From Rhizomys pruinosus (Eukaryota > Chordata > Mammalia > Rodentia > Spalacidae): a DNA stretch of 64,000 nt. The stretch spans positions 2,074,540 to 2,138,539 of the forward strand of contig VZQC01010577.1 of NCBI GenBank assembly GCA_009823505.1. The letters are read 5' to 3'. Under the pieces are notes generated by a model. The model was given only the letters and a program-made list of their open reading frames with translations. It made no database searches and was not told the DNA's origin. The position numbers and the translations under genes are program-made. Position 1 is the first letter of the stretch. Each line of letters opens with the position of its first letter. Below are positions 23,309 to 34,699 of this stretch, piece by piece.

Positions 23309-24240
23309 ATTTCAACAACTAGTTCTCATATTTCTAGAGGTTAATATGCAAGATGATGAGGGAGAAAAATCAAGCAATGATCAAACCTCAGTTTTAAAAA
23401 TGAATAACCACAAAAAGGACGAGCAGAACCAACTACAGCATTGCATTTGTGACACTTTTATCTTGCATAATAAACAGCTATCTATATGGACTTAAAACCC
23501 ACCAAGTAGTAGTGAGAGGTACTGTGAATTAGCTATATACACATGGCTATAATATCCTGGACCTTAGAAGAACGTGTTACTTCTTATATTTTTGGTTGTT
23601 AGCCTGAACCTTTAATGGCTGAGCTCTCCCTCCAGCCCAGAAGGTGCTACTTCTGTCACATACTTAGACAAGTGTAATTTCTTAATGTGTGCTTAATGGA
23701 TCCTTATGTTTACAGACAAGTATGCCATTTATCAGTCATCAAAAAAGGGTTTTTTTTGGCAAAAGATATGGAATTTCTCAGAGTTCAGGAATTTCTCTGA
23801 TCAAACACAGAAAATAAGTGTCTATGAGTTTTGAAACCCTAAATGATAAATCTACAATGGAATTTCTACACCTAAGGCTCATGGTTAATAGTGGAACAGG
23901 GGAAAGAATACTAATGCATCTGTCATCTCTTACAAACGAAGCTTCCTTATGCAATAGAGGATGGTGTACACAGAAGGCCACGACTTTCAACGTGCAAAGA
24001 AAAGGACACTGTCGAGTACATTTTCCTGGATAGGACTCCTGTAATAAACCTCACCCAGCTATGGCACAGCAACTGTGTTTGAAGAGGAGGTAGAATGATT
24101 GTGACACCCAAGGTGATCATAAGGAGAGAGATTCTTCCGGGATCCTGGAAACTTGCTTATATGAAATAGCAGCAGCTCTGTCAGTATGACAGTATAAATG
24201 CACAGATAAAGGACCTAACACCTCAATTAAAAAAGAGTCC
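23309..24240. other. Unassigned stretch with small SINE remnant
   Basis: A short minus-orientation B2/B3 head (TTTAATGGCTGAGCTCTCCC...CCAGCCCAG) lies at about 23609-23640. A 71-codon open frame at 23818-24033 has no recognisable motif and is probably chance. Confidence 0.45.
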
Positions 24241-24241
24241 A

Positions 24242-24470
24242 GGGCTGGAGAGGTGACCTAGCAGTTAAGAGCGCTGACTGCTCTTCCAGAGAACCTGAGT
24301 TCGATCCCCAGCACCCACATGACAGCTGAAAACCATCTTTAACTCCAGTTACAGGGGAATCTGACACCCTCTTCTGACCTCTGTGGCATTGCCCGACACG
24401 GTTGCACAAACGTACATGCAGACAGTACATTCATGCACGCACAAAATAAATTTAAAAAATTAAAAACAAA
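24242..24470 (+). mobile_element. B2-type SINE, short variant
   Basis: GGGCTGGAGAGGTGACCTAG with B box GAGTTCGATCCC, a single CTCCAGTTACAGGGG block, CTTCTGACCTCTGTGG, and an AAATAAATTTAAAAAATTAA tail. Confidence 0.92.
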
Positions 24471-26062
24471 CAGCCCAGAGACAACAACAAATGAATCCTA
24501 AACCTAACAGGAAGAAATAAAAAAGAAACAAAGTAAACAATACAAAAAAAATCAATGAATCTAATAGCTGGTTCTTTGAAAGGATAAACAAGATAGACCT
24601 CTAGCCCTGCTGACGTAGAGATAGAAAGCAACTCCAAATCAATAAACTTAGAGGCAAAAAGGGAAACATAAAAACAGATCAGGAAAAGATTCAGACAATC
24701 ATATGGGAATACATTAAAAACCTATACTCTACTAAATTTGAAAACTTAAGAGAAATTGATGAATATCTGAAATCATGGAATTTGCCAAAGCTTAACCAAG
24801 AAGAGACTAACAGCCTAAACAGACCCATAATACATGAGGAAATTGAAACTCTAATAAAAAGCCTTCCAACTAAAAAAAGTCCAGGCCCAGATGGGCAGGA
24901 TTCTATAAGAAACTTAAAGAGGACCTAAAATCATTACTACTCAAATAATTCAAAAGGATAGAGACAGAGGGAAACCTGCCAAACTTCTTCCATGAAGCCA
25001 GCATCACTCTAACAGAAAAACTAGGCAAAGATACAACTAAAAAAGAAAGAAATAGACCCATTTCATCAATGAACACAAATGAAAACATTCTCAATAATAT
25101 ACTTGCCAACCCCATACAGGCACACATCAAAAAGATCATCCATCATGACCAAGTCAGATTCATACCAGATATGCAGGGATGGCCCAACATATGTAAATCA
25201 ATAAATGTCATAATGCAAATAAAGCAACTGAAAGATAAAAAAGAACACATGACCATTTCAATTGATGTGGAAAAGGCCTTCATGCTTAAAGTCCTAGAGG
25301 GATTTGGACTGGAGGGAACATTGTTCAACATAATCAAAGCCATGTACAAAAAAACCATAACCAATATTCTAAATGGGGGGAAAACTAGAATCATTCCCCT
25401 TAAAGTCAGGAACTGGAAAAGGCTGCCCCTATCCCCACTCCTTTTTATTATAGTGCTTGAAACACTCAGCAGAGCAATAAGGCAACAAAAGGAACATCAG
25501 GACTTGAGCACATGCAATTTCAGCCACCTTATATTTGAAAAAAGGCCAATAAGACCCAATGGAGGAAAGAGAGCATCTTGAACAAATGGTGGAGGCAAAT
25601 TGCCACTTGTAGAAGAATAAAATTAAACCCCTAACTCTCACACTGTACAAAAATCAACTCCAATTGGATCAAAGACCTCAATGTGAAACCTGAAACTCTG
25701 AAAATGATAGAAGAAATCATTGGCAGTAACCTACAAGAAATAGGCATAGGAAAAGACTTTCTAAATCAGACAGCAGCTGCACAGAATATAAGGTCAGCTA
25801 TTGACCAGTTGGATCTCATTAAACTTAAAAGCTTCTGTACTGTGAAAGAAATAATCAAAGTGAGGAGAAAACCCACAGAGTGGGAGGAAACATTCACCAG
25901 TGATACATCTGACAGAGCATTAAATCCAGAATATATAAACTACTCAAAAAACAAAGGATCAAGAAAACAAATGACCCACTCAAATGATGGAGTAAAGAGC
26001 TAAACAGAGACTTCACAAATGAAGAAGTAAAGATGGCTGAGAAACATCTTTAAAAAGTGTTC

Positions 26063-26215
26063 AGGCTGTGCATGGTGACACATGCTTGTAATCCTCACAC
26101 TTGGGAGGAAGATGCAGGTGGATCTCTGTGAGTTCAAGACCAGCCTGGTGTACATAGTGAATTCTAGGACAGGACAGCTGGGGCTACAGGGAGACCCTGT
26201 CTCTAAAAGACCCCC
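26063..26215 (+). mobile_element. B1 SINE inserted in L1
   Basis: GGCTGTGCATGGTGACACAT ... GAGTTCAAGACCAGCCTGGT ... GGAGACCCTGTCTC. The flanking AAAGTGTTCA (left, about 26053-26062) and AGAGTGTTCA (right, about 26222-26231) fit a target duplication in the host L1. Confidence 0.92.
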
Positions 26216-27017
26216 CTCAAAAGAGTGTTCATCAATGCTAATAATTAAGGAAATGCAAATTAAAACCAGGTTAAGATTTCATCTTGCTCCAGCAAGGCTA
26301 GGTATGATCAAGAAAACAAAGGATACCAAATGTTGGAGAGGTTGTGCAGAAAAGGGAACACTCATCCACTGCTGTTGGGAATGTAAACTCATGCAACTCC
26401 TATGGAAAGCAGTGTGGAGAACCCTTAAAAGAATCAAAATGAACATACTGCCTGACCCAATCATAACACTCCTGGGTAATATAACCACAAGAATCATCCT
26501 ATTGCAGAAATACTTGCACATCTATGTTTATTGCAGCTCTCTTCATAACAGCAAAGAGCTGGAACAAACCCAAGTATCACTTAGCTGACGAGTAGATAAA
26601 GAAAATGTGATATATCTACACAATGGAATTCTATGCAACAATAAAGAAAGATGACATCATGAACTGTAGGTAAATGGATAGAACTGGAAGCAATTATGTT
26701 AAGTGAAGTAACAGAGTCCCAGAAAAAAAAAATGGCTTATGTTGTCCATCATTTTTGAATCCTAGAACCAAATATCTAAGTCAAATTGAATAATTACTTT
26801 TCTCTTCCATATGTAGTATAATACATGATGTTACTTATCAACTTGCTATGTAATGTAATAATGTAAAGTAATTTTTCTTTACCTTCATACAACTCTACGG
26901 TCAAAATGTGAGTCCTTAAACATGATTTGGAATCAATCTATAGTTTATCTTCAGATGTGATAATCTTGGTATATGTGTGATGTGAATATATGCATATTTT
27001 GGATAGATACAAATTAG

Positions 27018-27066
27018 GAAGAAGAAGAAGAAGAAGAAGAAGAAGAAGAAGAAGAAGAAGAAGAAG

Positions 27067-27098
<32 letters not shown>

Positions 27099-27103
27099 AA
27101 ACA
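27018..27103. repeat. (GAA)n then (CAA)n microsatellite
   Basis: About 17 GAA units followed by about 11 CAA units. They sit where related L1 3' UTRs have a short GGGAACAACAACA stretch, so the tract probably expanded from L1 sequence. Confidence 0.95.
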
Positions 27104-27389
27104 ATCAAAGACTGGGTAAAAGTGCTAAATGAAACAGTTAACTTTTGCCCAAAACCATAAAATTCTGCATTAAAAATTTTAAAAAGAATAAGAAATGTAA
27201 AGAATAAAAAATGTACAGCAGAATACATGAGCTCTGGTGGGGTAGGGAGCCAGTAATGGGGACAGAATTTAAAATTAAGAAATGTTGTGTGAAATAAACA
27301 AATCTTCAATTAAAATTTGGTATAAACTCTGCCTACACTTCATGCTGGGCATATGCTGGTATTGTGCTGGCAAGGCTGTCCCTGATTGC

Positions 27390-28997
27390 CACACCTCCTC
27401 AACATAGTGCTTGAAATACTTGCTAGGGTAATAAGACAAGAGAAGGAAACTAAAGGAGTACTCATCGGAAAAAAGGAAGTTAAGCTATCACTTTTTTTTT
27501 AAGATTTAAATTTATTTATTTATTTTTTATTTTTTTATTTTTATTGATGCTTTGTGTATTTCATACATCATTTTCCAATTCAGTTCAGGCATATTTCCTT
27601 TCCCTTCCCCCGCAATCCCACCCCACCCCATCCCAGGTCATGCATTCTGCCATAACTGTCCTGCATCTTTCTCTCAGATTTTTTTTCATTTTTTAGCAAT
27701 AAGTGATAATTTATGAGTGCAAGCATCTTTCATGTAAAACCAATTTGCTAGCAGTTGTGCCCAAACCCACACAGCTCATGGGTCCCACCATCCAGCGGGG
27801 GGGGGGGGTTGTATGTTCAATCAAGTTGATCAAATGAGTGTCCAGAATGTATTGCTTTAGTTTACCTAATGTATGCTAAAAACTCCACCAGAAAACTTCT
27901 AGAAAAGATTAAGAGTATCAGTAAAGTGGTGGGATACAAAATTCACCTGGAAAATCAGTAGCCATTCTTTATACCAACAATAAACAAGTAGAGAAGGAAT
28001 ATAAGAAGACCTTCCCACTCAAAATAGCCACAAAAATAATACAATACCTAGGAAGAAAACCTAACCAAATGTACCAAAGATCTCTACAACAAAAATTTTA
28101 AACCCTGAAGGAGATTGAAAATGACATCAAAAGATTTTCATGGATTAGAAAAATTAATATAAAAAAGTACACTTTACCCCAATTAATATATAGATTCAAT
28201 GCAATCCCAATCAAAATCCCCATTAGCTTCTTCACAGACTTGGAAAAAAAATCCTTAAATTCATATGGAAAAACAAAAGACCCCAAATAGCTAAAGCAAC
28301 CTTGAGTGAAAAATACAATACAGGGGGGATTGCTCTACCAGACTTCAAGCTATATTACAGGGTCATAATCATAAAGACAGCTTGGTACTGGCACAAAAAC
28401 AGAACCATTGACCACTGGAACAAAATTGAAGATCCAAGCTTGAGCTCATTCAATTTCAGCCACATCATATTTGACAAAGGGGGAAAAAAAAAAAAACCCT
28501 CAATGGAGGAAGGGTAGCATCCTCAGCAAATAATGCTGGTAAAACTAGATCACCATTTGTAGAAGAGCAAAATTAAACCCCTACCTCTCACCTATAAAAA
28601 TCAACTCCAAGTGGATCAAAGATCTCATCGTGCAACCTGAAACACTGAAGGTGATAGAAAAAATGTTGGCAAGACATAGGCATAGGCAAGGACTTTCTAA
28701 AGACATGGCATAGGAAAGGAATTTCTAAATCAGACAGCAGGTACACAGGAAATAAGGTCAACAGCAGACAAGTGGGACCTCATCAAACTCAAAAGCTTCT
28801 GAACAGCAAAATAAAATCAAGGAATTGAAGAGAAAACCCACAGAGTGGGAGTAAATCTTCACCAGTGATACATCTGACAGAGCATTAATGTCCAGAATAT
28901 ATAGACTAGTAAAAAAGCAAAGAAGTAAAAAAACAAATGACCTACTCAAAAGATGGAGTAAAGAGCTGAACAGAGACTTCACCAGTGAGGAATTAAA
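27390..28997 (+). mobile_element. L1 ORF2 fragment, both ends truncated
   Basis: Plus-strand ORF2 from the [14 protein letters not shown] region to shortly before the ORF2 C-terminal Cys region, ending at GAGGAATTAAAGATGGCTGA without 3' UTR. It is split by the L1 tail insertion at 27490-27866. A 71-codon remnant (28302-28517) matches [20 protein letters not shown] ORF2 sequence. Confidence 0.88.
27490..27866 (-). mobile_element. 5'-truncated L1 tail inserted in L1
   Basis: Oligo-T and AT-rich start, then the same antisense tail as at 19916-20538, stopping at GTCCAGAATGTATTGC. No duplication is seen; instead about 20 bases of host L1 (FADD region) are missing at the insertion point. The first 50 bases (AAGATTTAAATTTATTTATT) look like a SINE tail, so the structure may be composite. 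Confidence 0.8.
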
Positions 28998-29362
28998 GAT
29001 GGCTGATTTTGACTTCTGTAATGAATAAAGGTAACCTTTGAAGCACTAAAGGACAAAATAAATACAAAAATAATAAAGTTAATAAAGATGAAGAAAGAGA
29101 ATAATAAAACCAAAACTTACACTTGAGTCTAATGTAACTGCATTGAAAATGAGATATGTTAGAAACAGTGTTGAGCATGAGCCGAGAGGAAGGAATGCTT
29201 GTACTTGTATTCTTGGAACTGGACAATGAGGAAGGAGGACAGGTATAAAATGCAAAGAGCAAGCATAGGGATTTAAGGAATTTTGGACAAAGGCTGAGTA
29301 GGAACCTGTATGACAGGTTCCAGAAAAGCCAAGCCTGAGCAATCAGATCAATATTCTATTAA
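28998..29362. other. Unassigned non-coding stretch
   Basis: Unique-looking sequence. An 87-codon minus frame (29342-29079) has no motif I recognise and overlaps a second frame, so I treat it as chance. Confidence 0.45.
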
Positions 29363-29363
29363 C

Positions 29364-29408
<45 letters not shown>
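29363..29408. repeat. (TG)n microsatellite
   Basis: About 21 uninterrupted GT units. Confidence 0.95.
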
Positions 29409-29409
<1 letters not shown>

Positions 29410-29548
29410 AGTCAGGGTGAAAATGTAGTGCCAATGGGCGTAGATCTCACTATGTAGACCATACTGGTCTTGATCTCACAGATATAGGCCTGCCGAGGAC
29501 TCCCAAGTCCTGGGATTAATGGCATGTGCCACCATGCCCAGGAATTCT
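29409..29548 (-). mobile_element. Old B1 SINE
   Basis: Minus orientation and diverged: TATGTAGACCATACTGGTCT, TCCTGGGATTAATGGCATGT and GCCACCATGCCCAGG remain. Confidence 0.8.
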
Positions 29549-30058
29549 TGAACATAATTAAAATTTTAGAAAATGTGAATGTCTTGCTCACATGATATAA
29601 GCATTTAAACGATGGTTTATATTGGTCTGAATAGACAATATAATGATGGAAAATTACTTATTAAAGAAAACTAAGTGAAGATATACAGACACATAAATAC
29701 CTAATGTGTGGTTTCTGAACCAGACTTATATGACTGCTTCATAGACAGAAGAAAAGTTAATGTCCTTTGAACTGTAATTAAGTACAAATGACTGCAAGGG
29801 GATATGTCTGAGATGCCAGGAGACAAACTGTTCAAACTTTATTTTTCTTTTCAATGATAGGATGTTTTATGTACCCATTATGATATAAGTATAAAATTGC
29901 TTCAAATTGTAAATTTATATAGTAGACCATGTAAAAGATAATTTGAAAACAAATTGAATAATAATACAAATTATCTAAAGTATTATTTAAGTATATGAAT
30001 ATATATATATATATATATATATTCTTTCTTATTTTCATTGACCTTTGTACTTTTCATA
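29549..30058. other. Unassigned AT-rich stretch with (TA)n
   Basis: No gene or repeat family recognised apart from a (TA)n tract at 29997-30022. Confidence 0.5.
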
Positions 30059-30059
30059 A

Positions 30060-31382
30060 AACAGTTCTTAATCAAATTTGCTGGATCTCATGCACTCTAC
30101 CAAAAATGTTAAGTCCTATACAGTCAAGCATTTGTACCCAAATAACCTTCAGTGCAAATTCAGTCACTGGGGTCTAGTATCCAGCATTTCCTCTCTGGCT
30201 GCCCATCTCCCTGGCTCCACTCTGGGCCCTTGTTTGATTAAGTTGACATGGCTCTTGTTCTCCAGGCCACCGTTCCCGCTACTTCACATTGCAAAAATCT
30301 AGTGTCCTGAAAGCTTGTCTCCTTATGTTCACGGACTGACCCTAGATCTTACAATTTTTTTTAAATTTTTTTTAATTTTATTTATTTCTGTATGTGTATG
30401 AATGTACTGTCTGCATGCAAGTCTGTGCACCCGTGTCGTGCAATGCTGCGGAGGTCAGAAGAGGGTCTCGGATTCCCCTGGAACTGGAGTTCTCCTGGAA
30501 TTGGAGTTTCAGACGGTTCTCGGGCGCCATGTGGGTGCTGGGGATCGAACCTGGGTCCTCTGCAAGAGCTGTTGGCGCTCTTAACCGCTAGGCCATCTCT
30601 CCAGCCCCGATCTTACAATTTTTAACTCCCTCTTCCACAGTGGTCCACTGAGCCACGAGTGGGTGATTTTTAATAGGTGAGACCTAACCAGGGACACATA
30701 CTCTGCAGTTATTTATTCTCTAAATCTTGACCAGTTGTAGCCCTCTGTGTGCATCACACTCTATTGTATAAGGAAGTTTCACTGGTGAGGGTTGAAAGAG
30801 GCTCTAGTATTATCTCTACCCCCTTTTCATTTGTGTTACATGAGCCTTAGGTGTAGAAGTTCCAATGTAGATGTGTCACTTAGGACTAAGCATCTCTCAC
30901 AGGGATAGTTTCTGTATGTGACCAGATTTGGAATTCTGCAGTAGCCTTCATCTGTTGCGAAAGGAATCTTCTTTGATGAGTAGTGTATAGTATAACTGTC
31001 TGTAAATAAAATTCCATATGTATTGAGATATGATGGTAATACTATTTTATCTAAGATCCATGAACTCTCTAGCCAAGTGTACTAGGGTCAGTGTACAGTG
31101 CCACTCATGAGTTCACTTCCATTGAGAGGACTCTAAGTCCAATTAAGTTTCTGTTGATTATCCACCAGACCACAGTGTCACTACTACACCAAAAGAGATA
31201 GATTGCTGTGTCAGTCATTATGGTTATTATGCTTTAAGTCTGGGTGGGACCATTGATTTTTCTCCCTTAACAGCTTGTATTTGATCCTCTAGAATGATGG
31301 GAGAGCTAAACTTCTAGTAATAGCCTCTCTTTTGGAGAGGCTCTTGGATTACTCTGAACACCAAAGGGGGTCTCTCCTGTGA
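30060..31382 (-). mobile_element. Old L1 3' UTR (Lx-like)
   Basis: Plus-strand phrases such as GGTGAGACCTAACCAGGG, CTTGACCAGTTGTAGCC and AAGTCTGGGTGGGACC recall the antisense 3' UTR of older muroid L1 (Lx-type) elements. Identification is from memory of that family and is moderate. It contains the B2 at 30360-30608. Confidence 0.55.
30360..30608 (-). mobile_element. B2-type SINE, long variant
   Basis: Minus orientation with T-rich tail at left and CATCTCTCCAGCCCC at right. The perfect 15-bp target duplication GATCTTACAATTTTT lies at 30345-30359 and 30609-30623. It carries the doubled GGAACTGGAGTTCTCC block. Confidence 0.94.
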
Positions 31383-31384
31383 TC

Positions 31385-32822
31385 AGTAATCAACAAGTGG
31401 GACCTCATTAATATAGAAAACTTCTGTACAGCAAAAGAAAGATCCAAGTACTTGAAGAGGAAACACACTAACTGGGAGAAAACCTCTACCAGCTATAAAC
31501 CTGACAGAGGATTAATATCCAGAATATACGAAGAGCTCAGTAATCAAAGAAATAAGAAAATAAATGACCCAATAAAAAGATGGGCTGTAAGTCTGAGCAA
31601 AGAGTTCTCAAATAAAGAAATGAAAAAGACCAAGTATCACCTTAAAATTGCTCAACTTCCTTAGAAATTAGAGAAATTCAATTGAAAAATCACTTCAAGA
31701 TTCCATCTTACCCAAGTAGATGGTCTAAGATCAAGAAAATAGACACCAAGTGTTAATGAGGATGTGGAGAAAGGGGAACACTCATTCACTGCTAGTACAA
31801 ATGCAAAATCATGCAACTACTTTGGAAAGCAGTGAAGAGAAGTCTCAAAACATTAAAAACAATATTTCCATATAATCCAGTAATACCACAGTTTGACATA
31901 TCCACAAATGACTCATCCTACTCTAGATAGATGATAGATAGACAGATAGATATATGATAGATAGATAGATATATAGACAGATAGATAGAAGTGTATTCAT
32001 ATTTGTTGCTGATTTTTTCACAATAGTTAAGAATGGAAACAACATACATGTTCCTCAACTGACAAATTTTCCTCAACTGGAAATGTGGTACCTTTACACT
32101 GTTCAGTATATATTCAACAGTAAGAAAAGATTAATTTATGAAATTTGAAGGTAAATGGATGGAACTAATGATTGTTATATTAAGTGAGGTAACACAAACT
32201 CAGAAAGCCAAGCCACACATTTTCTCCCTCATTTGTAAATCATATAGCACCCGTCTACTCTGTGTGAGTATATAACCTGAATGTAACAACAGGAGTAAGG
32301 ATCATGGGAAGGAAGCAGCAAGGTAAAAGGAAAGAAACCAAAATGCGTGACTGTAGGGAACATTTGTTACCAGTGGAGAGGTGGGAAAAGTGGGTGTGTT
32401 CAGACAGGAGGGGAAGAGGGATGAACACAGAGGGGCTCATGGTGGTGAAAGAGGAGGGAACTCAGGAGAGAGGGGGATGTTGGAAGGTGGGTGTTATGGA
32501 TAATGGGGCCACTTTGAATGGAAAGAAAGGGGGATTTGGAAGAGGGACATTGCATAAGAGAGAGAGAGGAGAGATGAGTGAAGAATGGGGAACTAGAGAA
32601 GTCAGAGGGAAAAGTGTTGGCTAGGGAACCCCTTGAGAAGTGCATACATAGTGTCTGAATATTAGTGCATATGTATATCCATGGGTGTATGGCAAAGTGC
32701 ATAGTGCCAAACAGGAGTGACCTCTTTTCAAGTGTTTGGTATTTGTATATTTTTTATATCTCAAGTAGCCTCACCTTGTATGTAAATACATGTATAAAAT
32801 AATGCCTTATAAACATTAAAAA
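31385..32822 (+). mobile_element. Older L1, ORF2 end plus purine-rich 3' UTR
   Basis: ORF2-like frames (31452-31664: LISRIYEELSNQRNKKINDP) and the GTAAATGGATGGAACT block before 32240 show the C-terminal ORF2. A 3' UTR with a long G/A-rich stretch (32290-32600) follows, ending in ATAAACATTAAAAAG. It is more diverged than the other plus-strand copies, so an older insertion. Confidence 0.8.
31924..31990. repeat. (GATA)n microsatellite inside L1
   Basis: Interrupted GATAGATAGACA units within the ORF2 end of the older L1. Confidence 0.88.
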
Positions 32823-32829
32823 GTAAATG

Positions 32830-33044
32830 GGGGACTGGAGAGATGGCTCAGCCATTAAGAGCGCCGACTGCTCTTGCCGAAGACCTGGGTTCGATTCCCA
32901 GCACCCATATGGTGGCTAAGAACCATTTTTAACTGCAGTTCCAGGGGAATCCGATGCCCTCTTCTGACCTCTGTAGCATTGCATGACACGGGCGCACGAA
33001 CCTACATGCAGACAGTACACTCATACACATTAAAAAAAAAAAAA
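32830..33044 (+). mobile_element. B2-type SINE, short variant
   Basis: GGGGACTGGAGAGATGGCTC, B box GGTTCGATTCCC, single CTGCAGTTCCAGGGG block, poly(A) end. Flanked by AAGTAAATG (32821-32829 and 33045-33053), extendable to about 12 bp with preceding As. It sits directly at the 3' end of the older L1. Confidence 0.93.
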
Positions 33045-33058
33045 AAGTAAATGAAGAG

Positions 33059-33250
33059 GCTAGAAATATTGGGTATTCTTGCAGAGGTCTTATGTTTGTT
33101 TCCCCGAACCTACGAAATAGCTAACAACCATCTGTAACTCTAGTTACAGGTGACATGATGTCTTCTTCTCATCTATTCATGAATATCACATACGTGGGGC
33201 ACTTACATACATGCAGGCAAAGAAAACATACACACAAAATAAACATAAAT
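33059..33250 (+). mobile_element. Degenerate B2/B3-like SINE
   Basis: Weak but ordered match: AGCTAACAACCATCTGTAACT, TAGTTACAGGTGACATGATG and TACATGCAGGCAAAG, with an AAATAAACATAAATTAAAA tail. A similar degenerate SINE sits at the same relative place downstream of the other OR5T-like gene. Confidence 0.6.
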
Positions 33251-33443
33251 TAAAATTATAAACTGTAGGAGGATAATGCAGACTTTTCCCCCTTTAAAAC
33301 AAGGTAGGGGAGATTAACCATTCATTTCAATTAATAGGTCCACAATTATTCAAAATGTATGAATAAATGAAATTTTCATATTTACGTAGAAGATGCCACG
33401 TTGAAATTTTTCTATGTGGTGTGTGTGTGAAGGGTTTTTTTTT

Positions 33444-34373
33444 TTAATTAATCAATCTTTTCCCCAAAACTTTTTTCAGGGCATGTTTCACATCTTTGTT
33501 CCTCAAACTGTAAATGAGAGGATTCAACATGGGAATCACAATGCTGTAAAATATTGACACTATCATGTCATGTTCCAAGGCATAACTGGAACTTGGTCTC
33601 ACATACATGAAAAGAACTGTACCATGAAAAATGGACACTCCAGTTAGGTGTGAGCCACAGGTAGAGAAGACTTTCTTTTTGCCTTCAGCAGACTGAATCC
33701 TCAGAATAGCACATAGAATGAAACCATAGGACATCAGGACAATCATGATGGTGATTATCTCAATAGACCCAGCACAAAAGAAGAGGAGAAGCTGGTTTAC
33801 TTGTGTATCAGAACAGGAAATAGCCAAGAGAGGAGGGATGTCACAGAAGATATGACTGATTTCATTAGATCCACAAAAGAACAGACTGAAAGTGGCCACT
33901 GTGTGTATCGTAGCATGGAGGATTCCTCCAGCGTAGGAAGTGATGATGAGTGGCACGTAGACCCAGGACGACATGCTCACTGCATACAGAAGTGGGTTGT
34001 GAATGGCTACATAGCGGTCATAAGCCATTGCTGCCAACAGGAAGCATTCAGTGGTTCCAAAAGTAACAGCAAGGAACGTCTGTGCTGCACAACCAAGGAA
34101 GGAAATGACTTTTTTCTTTGACATAAAATCTACTAACATTTGGGGGGTAATAACAGAGGAATAACAGGCATCTACTGAAGCTAGCACACTCAGAAAGTAA
34201 TACATGGGGTTGTGCAGCCTAGAATCCACAATGACCAATAAAATCAGTCCTAAATTTCCCAGGAGTGTGAAAAGGTAAATCACAAGAAACAGGAAGAAGA
34301 ATAAGATCTCCAGGTCAATGTTGTCCGTGAAGCCTTTCAGTACAAATTCAGTGACTTCAGTGAGGTTATCCAT
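33444..34373 (-). CDS. Olfactory receptor, OR5T-like copy 1 (class II)
   Basis: Intact 309-residue receptor from ATG 34373. An open frame continues 12 codons upstream, but only from a non-ATG codon and across a splice acceptor, so I use the inner ATG. Seen: N-glycosylation site NLT at residue 3, GN at 39-40, NPMYYF (55-60), C95 and C177, [10 protein letters not shown] (116-125), [10 protein letters not shown] (234-243) and NPLIY (284-288). [25 protein letters not shown] and [11 protein letters not shown] resemble OR5T receptors. The usual final Cys of [10 protein letters not shown] is His. A gap-free comparison with the copy at 41627-42547 gives 66 differences in 306 residues (about 78% identity, counted by eye). 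Confidence 0.95.
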   Translation of the reverse strand: MDNLTEVTEFVLKGFTDNIDLEILFFFLFLVIYLFTLLGNLGLILLVIVDSRLHNPMYYFLSVLASVDACYSSVITPQMLVDFMSKKKVISFLGCAAQTFLAVTFGTTECFLLAAMAYDRYVAIHNPLLYAVSMSSWVYVPLIITSYAGGILHATIHTVATFSLFFCGSNEISHIFCDIPPLLAISCSDTQVNQLLLFFCAGSIEIITIMIVLMSYGFILCAILRIQSAEGKKKVFSTCGSHLTGVSIFHGTVLFMYVRPSSSYALEHDMIVSIFYSIVIPMLNPLIYSLRNKDVKHALKKVLGKRLIN

Positions 34374-34383
34374 GTTGAAATCA

Positions 34384-34402
34384 GTCTGATAGTGGAAAAT
34401 AG
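34384..34402 (-). promoter_or_regulatory. Candidate splice acceptor, OR5T-like copy 1
   Basis: The minus strand reads CTATTTTCCACTATCAG with AG at 34387-34386, then a 12-base leader ending GATTTCAAC before the ATG. The other OR5T-like gene has the same ATTTCAAC leader and an acceptor in the same place. Confidence 0.6.
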
Positions 34403-34699
34403 AACACAATCATGAAATATCATAATTACCCTAATTTGAAAGAATCTACATCAGTTTATATCTAAAGGTGATGAGCTTTGTCTGTATATATTTGGGTTTA
34501 CATAAACAGACATACACACACAAAGCCACAGGAAAATTTAGAGGGTGTATGCATGTGCACACATAAGGATACAAATGATATAATTTTTCAATAAGTAAAG
34601 CAGAGGACAGTACCATGATGGACCTTTCAGTCTTCATATGCTGCTCGTTACAGAATTACTTACAATATATGGGTGTCTGAAGTCAGGGCTTTTCTGTTT

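Larger units (their letters stand above)
24471..27312 (+). mobile_element. L1, 5'-truncated with internal deletion
   Basis: Plus-strand ORF2 from the region before the reverse transcriptase to the stop, then a 3' UTR to about 27312. At about 25495 the protein frame jumps from RAIRQQKE to [11 protein letters not shown], removing roughly 570 bp that includes the FADD palm motif. A B1 SINE lies at 26063-26215 and a GAA/CAA microsatellite grew inside the 3' UTR. Open fragments at 25069-25581 and 25683-26003 are remnants. Confidence 0.9.

Noticed and set aside
26916..27309. 123-codon minus frame rich in Leu/Val
   Set aside because: It is the translation of the GAA/CAA microsatellite inside an L1 3' UTR.
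29079..29342. 87-codon minus frame in unique-looking sequence
   Set aside because: No motif, no conserved signal and an overlapping competing frame; not enough to call a gene.
32304..32702. Overlapping 100-codon frames on both strands
   Set aside because: They arise from the purine-rich L1 3' UTR, which has few stop codons in either direction.
30060..32822. Minus-then-plus L1 arrangement as a second twin-priming event
   Set aside because: The left part is a 3' UTR and the right part has its own ORF2 end and 3' UTR, so they are two separate L1 copies.
33444..34409. Longer 321-codon form of OR5T-like copy 1
   Set aside because: The first codon is not ATG and the extra 12 codons cross the conserved splice acceptor; the ATG at 34373 matches the paralogue.
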